Of a DNA stretch of 64,000 nucleotides, positions 8,221 through 17,172 are shown piece by piece (the stretch's first letter is position 1; each line of letters starts with the position of its first letter). The stretch lies in NCBI RefSeq assembly GCF_041916735.1, contig NZ_JAYRYY010000014.1. One strand, written 5' to 3'. The notes below the pieces were generated by a model, which was not told where the DNA came from, ran no database searches, and saw nothing but the letters and a program-made list of their open reading frames with translations. Made by a program: the position numbers and the translations under genes. The DNA is from Zoogloea sp016790385. GTDB lineage: Bacteria > Pseudomonadota > Gammaproteobacteria > Burkholderiales > Rhodocyclaceae.

Positions 8221-9288
8221 TCAATGGGGGAAGGGCCAAAGGCGCAGCTTCTCCTTGGCAATCTGCCACAACCGGGCCAGGCCATGGGGCTCGACGATCA
8301 GGAAGAAAATGATCAGGCCGCCAAAGACGATGAGCTGGAAGTTGGAGACGAACCCGGCCCCCAGGGCATCACCGAAAATCATCGGGACAAAGTTGTCCAG
8401 AAAGATCGGCAGCAGCACGATGAAGGCCGCCCCCAGAAAGGAGCCCATGATGGAGCCCACCCCGCCGATGATGATCATGAACAGGATCTTGAAGGACAGG
8501 TCGAGATTGAAGCCTTCCGGCTCGACCGTGCCGATGTAGGTATAGGCGTACAAGGCGCCGGCCACGCCGCAGTAGAAGGAACTCACCGCGAAGGCCAGCA
8601 GCTTGGTACGCATCAGGCGGAAGCCGATCACCTGGGCCGCCACGTCCATGTCACGCACCGCCATCCAGGCCCGACCGGTCGAGGAGCGCACCATGTTCTT
8701 GGCCAGCAGGGCCATGAAGGCCACAATCAGGAAGGTGAGGATGTACTTGGATTCCGGCGTCACAAAGGTGTAGCCAAGGATGGTCACGTCCTGGGCGGTG
8801 ACCACCCCGGACGAGGAATTGTTGGAGAACCAGGGAAACTTCACCAGCGCCCAGACGATGAAGAACTGGGCCGCCAAGGTTGCCACCGCCAGATAGAAAC
8901 CCTTGATGCGCAAACTGGGTAAACCGAACAGGATGCCCACCGCGGCGGCGGTGAGCCCGGCCAGCACCAGGGCCACCAGAAAGGGCATGCCCTCGATACG
9001 CAGGATGAAGTTGTAGGCTGCAAAGGCCCCCACCGCCATGAAGGCCGCCGACCCCAGTGAGAGCTGGCCGGCATAGCCGGTGAGGATGTTGAGACCGATG
9101 GCGGCCAGGGAGAAGATCAGAACCGGGATCAGGATGGCCTTCAACCAGTACTGGTTGGCCAGCAGGGGCACGACCACCCCGAACACCAGCATCAGCACCC
9201 AGAACCCGATCTTGTCCTGGCGGATCGGGAAGATCTGGGAATCTTCCGCATACGTGGCCTTGAACTGGCCGGCTTCACGGTAAAGCAT
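8221..9288 (-). CDS. livM: ABC transporter permease LivM
   Basis: This 355-residue inner-membrane permease of the BPD_transp_2 family has about nine or ten membrane helices. The conserved segments are GLNILTGYAGQLSLGSAAF, SLRIKGFYLAVATLA and MIIIGGVGSIMGSFLGAAF, all typical of LivM. The N-terminus carries a hydrophilic leader of some 27 residues before the first helix. The ribosome site GGAG lies 8 bases before the ATG. The gene is 21 bases downstream of livH on the minus strand, in a clear operon. Confidence 0.92.
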   Translation of the reverse strand: MLYREAGQFKATYAEDSQIFPIRQDKIGFWVLMLVFGVVVPLLANQYWLKAILIPVLIFSLAAIGLNILTGYAGQLSLGSAAFMAVGAFAAYNFILRIEGMPFLVALVLAGLTAAAVGILFGLPSLRIKGFYLAVATLAAQFFIVWALVKFPWFSNNSSSGVVTAQDVTILGYTFVTPESKYILTFLIVAFMALLAKNMVRSSTGRAWMAVRDMDVAAQVIGFRLMRTKLLAFAVSSFYCGVAGALYAYTYIGTVEPEGFNLDLSFKILFMIIIGGVGSIMGSFLGAAFIVLLPIFLDNFVPMIFGDALGAGFVSNFQLIVFGGLIIFFLIVEPHGLARLWQIAKEKLRLWPFPH

Positions 9289-9309
9289 CGTTGTCGCTCC
9301 TTGTCGCGC

Positions 9310-10236
9310 TCAGACGCGGTCGATGTGCTTCTCGCCGAACAGCCCTTCGGGCCGAACCAGCAGGAAAGCCAGGGCCAGCATGTACGGGAACCAGCCCTCG
9401 ATGCCGCCACCAACGAAGGGGCCGACATAAACCTCGGCCAGCTTTTCAGACGCGCCGATGATCAGCCCCCCCACAATCGCCCCCGGCACCGAGGTGAAGC
9501 CACCCAGGATGAGCACCGGCAGCGCCTTGAGGGCGGTGAAGGTGAGGGCGAACTGCACGCCGTTGCGGGCGCCCCAGATCATCCCCGCCACCAGCGCCAC
9601 GAATCCGGCCACCGCCCACACCACGCGCCAGATGGTCTGAAGCGGAATGCCGATGGAGAGGGCGGCCTGGTGATCGTCCGCCACCGCGCGCAGGGCCCGA
9701 CCCACCTTGGTGTACTGGAAAAGCAGGGCCAGCAGGCCAACCAGGGACGCCGCCACCCCGGCCGCGAACAGGTCGAACTTGGAAACGCCGATCTCGTAGT
9801 TGTCCATCAGCCAGGCGATGGGCTCATCGACGATGCCCAGATCCAGGCCACGCACGTTGGCGCCCCAGGTCATCTGGGCAATCCCCTCGACCACGTAGGT
9901 CAGGCCGATGGTGGCCATGAACAGGGTGATGTGGGGCTGATTGACCAGCGGGCGCAGCACGATGCGCTCGGTGGCAACGCCGAGCACCACCATGGCAACG
10001 AAGGCCAGCAGGAAGGCCAGCCAGAACACGGCGCTGCTGTCCGCCTCCAGGCCCAGCCAGCCCGGCAGCACCTCCTGGAAGCCGACGAAGGTCAGGGCGG
10101 CAAAAAAAACCATCGCACCCTGGGCAAAGTTGAAGACGCCCGACGCCTTGTAGATCAGCACGAAACCGAGGGCCACCAGGGCGTACATGACCCCCGACAA
10201 CAGGCCACCGACCAGCACTTCGATGAAGAATTGCAT
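9310..10236 (-). CDS. livH: ABC transporter permease LivH
   Basis: This 308-residue inner-membrane permease is the LivM partner. It has the LivH hallmarks LLSGVMYALVALGFVLIYKA near the N-terminus (given in the family as the entry helix pair), GVFNFAQGAMVFF, and ALPVLILGGFTSVPGAIVGG in the conserved EAA-like region. It is preceded by a GGGAGGG ribosome site and lies 15 bases after livG. Confidence 0.92.
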   Translation of the reverse strand: MQFFIEVLVGGLLSGVMYALVALGFVLIYKASGVFNFAQGAMVFFAALTFVGFQEVLPGWLGLEADSSAVFWLAFLLAFVAMVVLGVATERIVLRPLVNQPHITLFMATIGLTYVVEGIAQMTWGANVRGLDLGIVDEPIAWLMDNYEIGVSKFDLFAAGVAASLVGLLALLFQYTKVGRALRAVADDHQAALSIGIPLQTIWRVVWAVAGFVALVAGMIWGARNGVQFALTFTALKALPVLILGGFTSVPGAIVGGLIIGASEKLAEVYVGPFVGGGIEGWFPYMLALAFLLVRPEGLFGEKHIDRV

Positions 10237-10251
10237 GCTTCCCTCCCCCGC

Positions 10252-11034
10252 CTAGTGAGCGGTGCCCAGATAGGCCTTGATGACCTCCGGGTTGTTCTTG
10301 ACCTCATCCGGCTCGCCGTCGCCGATCTTCTTGCCGTAATCCAGCACCACGACACGGTCGGAGATGTCCATCACCACGCCCATGTCGTGCTCGATCAACA
10401 CGATGGTGGTGCCGTAGTGGTCATTCACATCGAGGATGAAGCGACACATGTCCTGCTTCTCCTCCACGTTCATGCCCGCCATGGGCTCGTCCAGGAGCAG
10501 GATGTGGGGTTCGGCAGCGAGCGCCCGGGCCAGCTCGACCCGCTTCTGCAGGCCGTAGGGCAGACGGCCCACCGGGGTCTTGCGGATGTCCTGGATCTCG
10601 AGGAACTCGATGACTTCCTCCACCTTGATGCGGTGCGCGATCTCCTCCTTCTGCGCAGCCCCCCAGTAAAGGGCGTGCTGGAGGAAGTTGCACTTCATCT
10701 TGAGGTTGCGCCCGGTCATGATGTTGTCGAGCACGGTCATGCCCTTGAACAGGGCGATGTTCTGGAAGGTGCGGGCGATGCCCTGCTCGGCCGCCTCGTG
10801 GGGCTCCATCTTCTTGCGCAGCGCACCCTTGAAGAAGATCTGCCCCTCCTGGGGGTGATAGACGCCGTTGATCACGTTGAGCATGGAGCTCTTGCCCGCA
10901 CCGTTGGGGCCGATGATGGAGCGGATCTCGTGCTGCTTCACGTTGAAGCTGATGTCGGTGAGCGCCTTCACGCCGCCAAAGCGCAACGAGATGTTCTGGA
11001 GGTCGACGATCACGTCGCCAATCTGTCTGGCCAT
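10252..11034 (-). CDS. livG: ABC transporter ATPase LivG
   Basis: This 260-residue ATPase has Walker A GPNGAGKSS, the Q-loop region ARTFQNIALFKGMTV, signature LPYGLQKRVELARAL, Walker B ILLLDEPMAGM and the H-loop IEHDMGVV. The longer LivG insert (RNLKMKCNFLQHALYW) distinguishes it from LivF. It pairs with LivF to power the LivH/LivM channel. It starts 13 bases after the acyl-CoA synthetase stop, so it belongs to the same transcript. Confidence 0.92.
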   Translation of the reverse strand: MARQIGDVIVDLQNISLRFGGVKALTDISFNVKQHEIRSIIGPNGAGKSSMLNVINGVYHPQEGQIFFKGALRKKMEPHEAAEQGIARTFQNIALFKGMTVLDNIMTGRNLKMKCNFLQHALYWGAAQKEEIAHRIKVEEVIEFLEIQDIRKTPVGRLPYGLQKRVELARALAAEPHILLLDEPMAGMNVEEKQDMCRFILDVNDHYGTTIVLIEHDMGVVMDISDRVVVLDYGKKIGDGEPDEVKNNPEVIKAYLGTAH

Positions 11035-11047
11035 GTCGGTCTCCGTT

Positions 11048-13021
11048 TCAGGCCGCCTTCCGCGCCTGGGGCGGGAAGGTCTTGGCGTCCTCGATGCGCA
11101 GGTTGGCGGACACCTTGTTGGTGCGGCCGTCCTCGTAGGTCACCTGGGTTTCGATGAACTGCTCCTTGCGGCCAGCGTAGAGCGCGTCGATCAGCACCTC
11201 GTACTTCTCGGCCACGAAGTTGCGGCGCACCTTGCGGGTGCGGGTCAGCTCGCCGTCATCGGCATCGAGTTCCTTGTGCAGCACCAGGAAGCGCTTGATC
11301 TGCGATTCGCTCATGTTCGGGTCGCTGGCCAGATCGGCATTGACCTGCTCGACGCACTCACGGATCAACTCGTACACCTGGGGCTGGCAGGCCAGATCGG
11401 TGTAGCCCGCATAGGCCATGCCTTTGCGCTCGGCCCAGTTGCCCACGGCCTCCAGGTCGATATTGACGAAGGCGGTGACAAAATCGCGCTTGTTGCCGAA
11501 GCACACGACTTCCTTGATGTGCTGGAAAAACTTGAGCTTGTTCTCGATGTAATTGGGTGCAAACATGCCGCCGCCGGTGAGCTTGCCCACGTCCTTGGCC
11601 CGGTCGATGATCTTGAGGTGGCCGTCTTCGTCGAAGAAGCCTGCATCACCGGTCATGAAATAGCCGTCGGCGTTGATGGATTCGGCCGTGGCATCCGGGC
11701 GCTTGTAATAAGCCTTGAGCAGCATGGGGCCGCGCACCAGGATCTCGCCGTTGTCCGCCAGCTTGACCTCCACATTGGGCGCCGGCGTGCCGACCGAATC
11801 CAGCTTGATCTGCCGGTCCGGTTGCAGGCACACGTAGGCGCAGGTCTCGGTCTGGCCATAGAGCTGCTTGAGGTTGATGCCGATGGAACGGTAGAAACGA
11901 AACAGATCCGGCCCGATGGCTGCGCCGGCGGTATAGGCCACGCGGATGCGGCTCATGCCCAGCACGTTCTTGAGCGGCCCATACACCAGGATGTTGCCCA
12001 GGGTGTATTGGAGACGGTCGCCGGCCGACACCGGCTTGCCGTCCAGGATGTCGGCACCGCAACGCTTCGCCACGTCCATGAAGTGCTGGAATACCCGGCG
12101 CTTGATGCGGCTGGCGTCTTCCATTCGGATCATCACCTGGGTCAGCAGATTCTCGAACACCCGCGGCGGCGCAAAGTAATAAGTGGGGCCGATCTCCCGC
12201 AGGTCGCCCATCACCGTCTCGCCGGATTCCGGGCAGTTGATGGTGAAGCCGGCCACCAGGGCCTGGGCATAGGAGAACAGGTGATCACCCACCCAGGCCA
12301 TCGGCAGGTAGGACAGGATGTCTTCCTGATCGGTGAGCGCATCGAAGCTGCAACCACCCTGGGCAGCGGCGATGAAGGCCGCGTGGCTCTGGCACACCCC
12401 TTTGGGCTTGCCGGTGGTGCCCGAGGTATACAGCATCACCGACACATCATCGGGGCTGCCCTTGTCGATCTCGTAATCCAGAAAGTCCGGGTGATTCTGG
12501 CCGTGGATACGCCCCATCTCCAGCACTTCGTCCAGCCCGTGCAGGAAGGTCTGGTTGTAGTGGCGCAGGCCGCGGGGATCGTCGTAGATCACATGTTCGA
12601 GCAAGGGCAGGTCGCCCTTGATCTCGAGCATCTTGTCCACCTGCTCCTGGTCTTCGACGCAGGCGAAACGGATCTCGGCATCCTGCATCACGTAGGCCAT
12701 TTCCTGGGCCACGGCGTCCTGGTACATCATCACCGGAATGCCACCCAGGCACTGGGCTGCGGCCACCGACCAGTACAGGCGCGGCCGGTTGTCACCCACC
12801 ACCGCCAGACGGTCGCCGCGCTTGAAACCCAGCTCCGCCAGCCCGCTGGCGATTGACCTTACCCGCTCGGCCACTTCGGCCCAGGTGTAGGTCTGCCAGA
12901 TCCCGTATTCCTTCTCGCGCATTGCCGGCCGCTTGGGCCGCTGCCGCGCATGGTGCATCAGCAGGCGCGGAAAGGTGTCCAGGCCCGCGGAGTCCGCGGC
13001 TGTCGCTCGGGTATCGGACAT
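11048..13021 (-). CDS. AMP-dependent long-chain-type acyl-CoA synthetase, first gene of the liv operon
   Basis: This 657-residue adenylate-forming ligase has the ATP/AMP motif VMLYTSGTTGKPKG, the motif YGQTETCAYV, and TGDAGFFDEDGHLKIIDRAKDV, with the long FadD15-like C-terminal domain (PNYIENKLKFFQHIKEVV). It forms acyl-AMP and then acyl-CoA. Two ATGs are close together; 13021 was chosen because GGAGGAGG lies 6 bases upstream. It heads a minus-strand operon running through livG, livH, livM, the binding protein and livF. Such synthetase-liv clusters occur in betaproteobacteria that degrade aromatic or fatty acids. The substrate is not determined. Confidence 0.88.
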   Translation of the reverse strand: MSDTRATAADSAGLDTFPRLLMHHARQRPKRPAMREKEYGIWQTYTWAEVAERVRSIASGLAELGFKRGDRLAVVGDNRPRLYWSVAAAQCLGGIPVMMYQDAVAQEMAYVMQDAEIRFACVEDQEQVDKMLEIKGDLPLLEHVIYDDPRGLRHYNQTFLHGLDEVLEMGRIHGQNHPDFLDYEIDKGSPDDVSVMLYTSGTTGKPKGVCQSHAAFIAAAQGGCSFDALTDQEDILSYLPMAWVGDHLFSYAQALVAGFTINCPESGETVMGDLREIGPTYYFAPPRVFENLLTQVMIRMEDASRIKRRVFQHFMDVAKRCGADILDGKPVSAGDRLQYTLGNILVYGPLKNVLGMSRIRVAYTAGAAIGPDLFRFYRSIGINLKQLYGQTETCAYVCLQPDRQIKLDSVGTPAPNVEVKLADNGEILVRGPMLLKAYYKRPDATAESINADGYFMTGDAGFFDEDGHLKIIDRAKDVGKLTGGGMFAPNYIENKLKFFQHIKEVVCFGNKRDFVTAFVNIDLEAVGNWAERKGMAYAGYTDLACQPQVYELIRECVEQVNADLASDPNMSESQIKRFLVLHKELDADDGELTRTRKVRRNFVAEKYEVLIDALYAGRKEQFIETQVTYEDGRTNKVSANLRIEDAKTFPPQARKAA

Positions 13022-13131
13022 ACCCATCCTCCTCCGGTTTGTCTCGGTGTCGTCCCCGCCGCTGCACCGCCCATCCCAGAAAGGGCCCGGCAAGTGGCGA
13101 CGGATTGTCTTTTTTGCTGGGCTTCAGTCTT

Positions 13132-13146
13132 GCAAACCAAGTTTGC
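13132..13146. promoter_or_regulatory. possible operator palindrome upstream of the acyl-CoA synthetase/liv operon
   Basis: GCAAAC-CAA-GTTTGC is a perfect 6-3-6 inverted repeat 111 bases upstream of the synthetase start, in an AT-richer stretch. It has the form of a regulator-binding site. No regulator gene adjoins it. Confidence 0.4.
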
Positions 13147-13217
13147 TCAACTGTTTTTCAAATGTACGGAATTGTGAACACCCCCGGGCGGCCCAGGATC
13201 TGCCCCTCAAGAAACGC

Positions 13218-13239
13218 AAACCGGCCTGGCGGCCGGTTT
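13218..13239 (-). terminator. terminator-like hairpin after the VOC gene
   Basis: A 9-bp perfect stem AAACCGGCC / GGCCGGTTT with a 4-base loop lies 41 bases past the stop of the VOC gene at 13280. The T-run after it on the minus strand is poor (GCGTTTCTT), so termination is likely but not certain. Confidence 0.6.
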
Positions 13240-13279
13240 GGGAAAAGGCATGGCGGGCAGACGCCAAGAGGCGTCGCGC

Positions 13280-13672
13280 TCACGGCGGCGTGTGGCACAC
13301 CACGCAGAGCTTATTGCCATCGGGATCGCGGAAATAGGCGCCGTAGTAGTGCTCGTGGTATTCGGGCCTCAGACCGGGGCCACCCTCGGAACAGCCACCC
13401 TTGGCGAGGGCGAGTTCAAAAGCCTGATCGACCACCTCGCGGCTGTCGGCCAGGAAGGCCGCCATGTGACCGTTTCCCGGCGCCGGGGCCTGTTGATCGT
13501 GGGGCTTGCCGATCAGGAACAGCGGCCTTGGCCCCGGATTCGACTGCCATCCGGCCCACGGCCTGCTCCTGTCGCAGAAGCGCGCCTCGACACCGAGCAG
13601 CGCCATCAAGGGCGTGTAGAAGGCCAGCGCACGCTCGAAATCGCTGACACCGACAAAAATATGCGAGAACAC
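13280..13672 (-). CDS. VOC-family (glyoxalase/bleomycin-resistance fold) protein
   Basis: This single-domain VOC protein of 130 residues begins FSHIFVGVSDFERALAFY and ends YGAYFRDPDGNKLCVV, the first and last strands of the paired beta-alpha-beta-beta-beta fold. Possible metal ligands are His4, a central His (GNGHMAAF) and Glu/His residues near EYHEHYYG. The start is a GTG. Family members include lyases, dioxygenases and resistance proteins, so a substrate cannot be given. It is a single-gene unit with a hairpin after it. Confidence 0.75.
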   Translation of the reverse strand: MFSHIFVGVSDFERALAFYTPLMALLGVEARFCDRSRPWAGWQSNPGPRPLFLIGKPHDQQAPAPGNGHMAAFLADSREVVDQAFELALAKGGCSEGGPGLRPEYHEHYYGAYFRDPDGNKLCVVCHTPP

Positions 13673-13860
13673 GGGAGGCTCTTCCTGATCCGGGTAAACA
13701 GTGTGCCGAACGGCCGGCTCCGAGTTGATGCGTCGCCCCTCGCAGTCACCATGGCTTGCACCCGCGCATTGAAGAGGGCGGCCGCATCAACATGTATTGC
13801 ATGTCAGCGCGAAGATACAACCCCGTCAACAGGATGTCATCGCCACCCGTCCCGTGACGG

Positions 13861-14439
13861 TCACGGGACGGCCTTGCCGGCACCCGACACTAACTCGCCT
13901 TGCAAGGCGCGCACGCCATAGACAAAGGGTAAAGACAGCAGCACGCCACCGGCCGCGACCACGTCGATCACCACATCCAGGGGCAGCGTAAGCACGAGCA
14001 GGCCTTGAGCCGGGTAGCCGTACCACTCCCTGTACGGACTGTCCAAGGTGACGAGGTCCTGGCCGCTCGATGTGTGCCGACGGACATCGAAAAGCGTGGG
14101 CGCCCCCTCGTGCATGAGCGTCACCTGCCCGCGCGTATCGCTTGACCATTGCACCTCGGCCGGTTTGTACACGACTCGACCTGCCGGTCGCCCCTCACCA
14201 TCCGGCACCAGGGACACATAGGGAATCGCCGCGAAATGCGCCACGGCACCTACCGGCAGCACCCGTGGAAAGTCCTGGAGCACCACCTCCACCGCCTCAG
14301 CACGAGCGGGGTACGGCGCGCTTCCGGTCACCGACCTGGCACCGATGCTGGACACGAAGGAAGACGTCAGCGCGCAGCCGCTCTGAAGCAGCGCAGCCAA
14401 CAGGACCGCGAGGCAGGCTCGCCGGCTCGGGAGATACAT
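13861..14439 (-). CDS. putative lipoprotein, function unknown
   Basis: This is a 192-residue protein with a lipoprotein signal peptide: MYLPSRRACLAVLLAALLQ followed by lipobox SGC, so the mature protein would be lipid-anchored at about Cys22. No known domain was recognised. A second hydrophobic stretch (GLLVLTLPLDVVIDVVAAGG) lies near residues 150-170. The frame also allows an ATG at 14460; the ATG at 14439 was preferred because it gives a compact lipoprotein signal. It is transcribed away from the DUF2167 gene. Confidence 0.65.
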   Translation of the reverse strand: MYLPSRRACLAVLLAALLQSGCALTSSFVSSIGARSVTGSAPYPARAEAVEVVLQDFPRVLPVGAVAHFAAIPYVSLVPDGEGRPAGRVVYKPAEVQWSSDTRGQVTLMHEGAPTLFDVRRHTSSGQDLVTLDSPYREWYGYPAQGLLVLTLPLDVVIDVVAAGGVLLSLPFVYGVRALQGELVSGAGKAVP

Positions 14440-14550
14440 GATCCACCCATTCAGTTGCATCAAGGGGCCGTCCGGCGCTCAACGTACCGGCGGAAGACGG
14501 CCGGAGCTTAAGCTATCATTCATGCCGTTTGCAACCTCCTCTCCCCCGCC

Positions 14551-15441
14551 ATGCACGCCCTCCTCCGAACCTCCCTTGCTGCTCTGAGCCTGCTCCTTGT
14601 CAGCCCGCACCAGGCCCTGGCCACCGACACGCCCGACCCCCGCGCCCACATCAAAGCCACCGCAGAAGCTGCCTTTGCCGCCCTGCAAAAGGGCCCGCAA
14701 GACATCGCCCTGGGCGAGCAAGGCCAGCTCCGGCTGCCGGAAGGCTTTGGTTTCATTCCCAAGGCCGAGGCCACGGCCGTGATGGAAGCCCAGGGCAACC
14801 GGGTGGGGCAGGGCTTTCATGGCCTTGTGGTGGGCGACAAGCTCAAGGGCTTTGTGTCGGTGCGCTTTGAGCCATCAGGCTATGTGAAGGACGAGGAGGC
14901 CAAGGACTGGAACGCCGACGCGCTGCTGCAAAACCTCAAGGACGGCACCGACGCCAACAACGAGCGCCGCCGTGAACTGGGGCTGCCTGAAGTAAAAGTG
15001 CTGGGCTGGATCGAAGCCCCCCACTACGACGCCGCCACCCACCGCCTGGTGTGGTCGGCAGCGGTGCACAGCAGATCGGACCAGGACGGCACGGACGAAG
15101 GCGTCAACTTCAACACCTACGTGCTCGGCCGGGAGGGCTATTTTTCCATGAACCTCGTCACCAGCGCGGCCAGCGTTGAGGAGGAGAAGCCTGCGGCCCG
15201 CGAACTGCTGGCCGCGCTCGACTTCAACGAAGGCAAGCGATACGCCAATTTCAACGAGCGCACCGACAAGGTGGCCGAGTATGGCCTCGCCGCGCTGGTG
15301 GGCGGCATTGCTGCCAAGAAGCTCGGCCTGCTGGCCACCCTCGGGGTTTTTCTGGCGAAGTTCTGGAAGATCGGCGCCCTGGCCGTGGTCGGCCTCGGGG
15401 CCGCGGCGCGCCGGCTGCTCGGCCGCAAGGACTCGGCGTGA
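14551..15441 (+). CDS. DUF2167 family membrane protein
   Basis: This 296-residue protein has a signal peptide (MHALLRTSLAALSLLLVSPHQALA). The DUF2167 body contains DIALGEQGQLRLPEGFGFIP, GFVSVRFEPSGYVKDEEA and LGWIEAPHYDAATHRLVWS, and two membrane helices close the C-terminus (residues about 240-285) before a short basic tail. The family's function is unknown. Its stop overlaps the GTG of the next gene by 4 bases, and DUF2167 genes commonly adjoin site-2 protease genes, so the two products probably act together at the membrane. Confidence 0.85.
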   Translation: MHALLRTSLAALSLLLVSPHQALATDTPDPRAHIKATAEAAFAALQKGPQDIALGEQGQLRLPEGFGFIPKAEATAVMEAQGNRVGQGFHGLVVGDKLKGFVSVRFEPSGYVKDEEAKDWNADALLQNLKDGTDANNERRRELGLPEVKVLGWIEAPHYDAATHRLVWSAAVHSRSDQDGTDEGVNFNTYVLGREGYFSMNLVTSAASVEEEKPAARELLAALDFNEGKRYANFNERTDKVAEYGLAALVGGIAAKKLGLLATLGVFLAKFWKIGALAVVGLGAAARRLLGRKDSA

Positions 15442-16154
15442 AACTGCTCCTGCTGCTCCTGGGCGGAGCCAAGTTCGGCAAGCTGCTGACCACCGGCGGC
15501 ACCATGCTGATCTCCCTGGGGGTCTACGCCTTGATCTGGGGCTGGCGCTACGCAGCCGGCTTCATCGCGCTGCTCTTCTGCCATGAGATGGGCCACTATG
15601 TGGCCGCCCGCCAACGCGGCCTCGCCGTGGGCGCCCCCACCTTCATCCCCTTCGTTGGCGCCTGGATAGACCTGAAAGAGCAACCCATGAACGCGGAGAC
15701 GGAAGCCTACGTGGCCATGGCCGGCCCCCTGGCCGGCACGCTGGCATCCCTCGCGTGCTATTTCCTCGCCCGTTCGGAAGGCAGCGATCTGCTGCTCGCC
15801 ATCAGCTACTCGGGCTTCTTTCTCAATCTTTTCAACCTCATCCCCGTTCCCCCGCTGGATGGCGGCCGCATGACCGGCGTGGTGTCACGCAGGTTCTGGC
15901 TGCTCGGCGTTCCCGCGCTGATCGCCGTGTTCCTGTGGCGCCCGAGCCCCATGCTGGTCCTCGTGGCGCTGCTGGCAGCGCCCCACCTTTGGCGCGGCCT
16001 GCGGGGCGAGGGTGGCGAGGCGCCCGGCTACTACGACACGGCCCCCGGCAAGCGCGTCGAATACGCCCTGCTCTACCTGGGCCTGCTGGCCTATCTGGCA
16101 GTCATGACCCACGAGGTACACGACATGCTGAGTGCCGTCAGAGCCCGGGGCTAG
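15438..16154 (+). CDS. site-2 protease family (M50) membrane metalloprotease
   Basis: This 238-residue polytopic membrane protein carries the zinc motif HEMGH near residue 50 and the distal motif NLIPVPPLDGGR near residue 137, the two halves of the M50 active site. A VAMAGPLAGTLASL segment follows the first motif as in other intramembrane proteases. It starts at a GTG inside the stop of the DUF2167 gene. It is short for the family and has no PDZ domain. Its substrate is unknown; the coupled DUF2167 protein is the obvious partner. Confidence 0.85.
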   Translation: MKLLLLLLGGAKFGKLLTTGGTMLISLGVYALIWGWRYAAGFIALLFCHEMGHYVAARQRGLAVGAPTFIPFVGAWIDLKEQPMNAETEAYVAMAGPLAGTLASLACYFLARSEGSDLLLAISYSGFFLNLFNLIPVPPLDGGRMTGVVSRRFWLLGVPALIAVFLWRPSPMLVLVALLAAPHLWRGLRGEGGEAPGYYDTAPGKRVEYALLYLGLLAYLAVMTHEVHDMLSAVRARG

Positions 16155-17011
16155 TCGCCCCAGCGGGCCGAGCCCAGGGCGTCAGCGACCGCCAGGGCAC
16201 GGGCCTCCCGCAGGGCATCGCTGGTGATCTCGGCCTCGCCAAGCCCCGCACAGGCCTGCGCGGCGCGCTGGAGCAACACCGCCTTCGGGTAGCTGCGGCT
16301 GGCTCGACCGGGGTAGGCGCGGTAGTCGCAGGCACACACTGCCAGGAGATCATTGAAACGCCCGGGGCGGGCAAAGGCATCGACCCGCTCCAGCATGGCC
16401 ACCAGCGAGCCCGCCCGCATCTCGGTGGCCCGATGCACACGCTCCAGCTCGTGCAGCGCCAGAACCGCCAGATCAACGCACTCGGCGGGCAGGCCGAAGC
16501 GCCCGCCGATGGCCAGGATGCGCGGCAGGCCACGCTCCATGTGGCGATAGTGAAAGGGCAGATGCTCGGGCGGCGAGTCCGCCTTGCCCACCTGGCTCAG
16601 CAGCAGGGCGCAACGCACCGCCAGCGGCGCCTGCTGGCGGGCCGCTTCATCGACACAGCGCAGTACGTGCTCCCCCAGATCCACGCTGGGTGGATCATCG
16701 GCGCTCTGGGGCACCCCGAACAGGGCCTCCAGCTCCGGCAACAGCCGGCCCAGGGCGCCACAGGCGCGCAACACCCGCAGCATCCGAGACGGAACGGCCC
16801 CCATCAGGCCCTCGGCCAGCACCGGCCAGGCCTCCACGGGCAACAGCGGATCAAGCAAGCCCTCCTCCACCTGCCGCGCCATCAGAGCCAGGGTTTCGGC
16901 ATCCACCTCCCCATCCGGCCCCGCCGCGGCAGCAACGGCGATCTGTAACAAAGTGAGCGCCGGCGGGCGGATCAGCGCACCGATGGCGGCAGGCAGCGGC
17001 GTGGAAGTCAT
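16151..17011 (-). CDS. CCA-adding-enzyme-like protein lacking the nucleotidyltransferase head, with a degenerate HD domain
   Basis: This 286-residue protein aligns with the neck and HD region of bacterial CCA tRNA nucleotidyltransferases. Shared elements are LGEHVLRCVDEAA, LPFHYRHMERGLPRI, MRAGSLVAMLERVDAFARP and NDLLAVCACDYRAYPG. The N-terminal nucleotidyltransferase domain with its GGxVRD motif is absent. Where active HD domains read HDLGK, this protein has SQVGK, so the metal-binding His-Asp pair is gone. It is therefore unlikely to be a working CCA enzyme or phosphodiesterase, and may bind RNA or be a relic. Its end overlaps the protease gene tail to tail by 4 bases. Confidence 0.7.
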   Translation of the reverse strand: MTSTPLPAAIGALIRPPALTLLQIAVAAAAGPDGEVDAETLALMARQVEEGLLDPLLPVEAWPVLAEGLMGAVPSRMLRVLRACGALGRLLPELEALFGVPQSADDPPSVDLGEHVLRCVDEAARQQAPLAVRCALLLSQVGKADSPPEHLPFHYRHMERGLPRILAIGGRFGLPAECVDLAVLALHELERVHRATEMRAGSLVAMLERVDAFARPGRFNDLLAVCACDYRAYPGRASRSYPKAVLLQRAAQACAGLGEAEITSDALREARALAVADALGSARWGD

Positions 17012-17172
17012 GGGGGATCTCGTCAGGATTGGAGGATTTGCTACGCACCAAGGGGCGCATCAACTGCCCGAAGCAAGAATGAGCCCAAGATTGTCGCCAT
17101 CGCCGTTCGCCAGCCGCTTCCTTCTCCGTTTCCGCGATAATCCAGCACGCTCCCAATCTCGCTTGCACCCCG

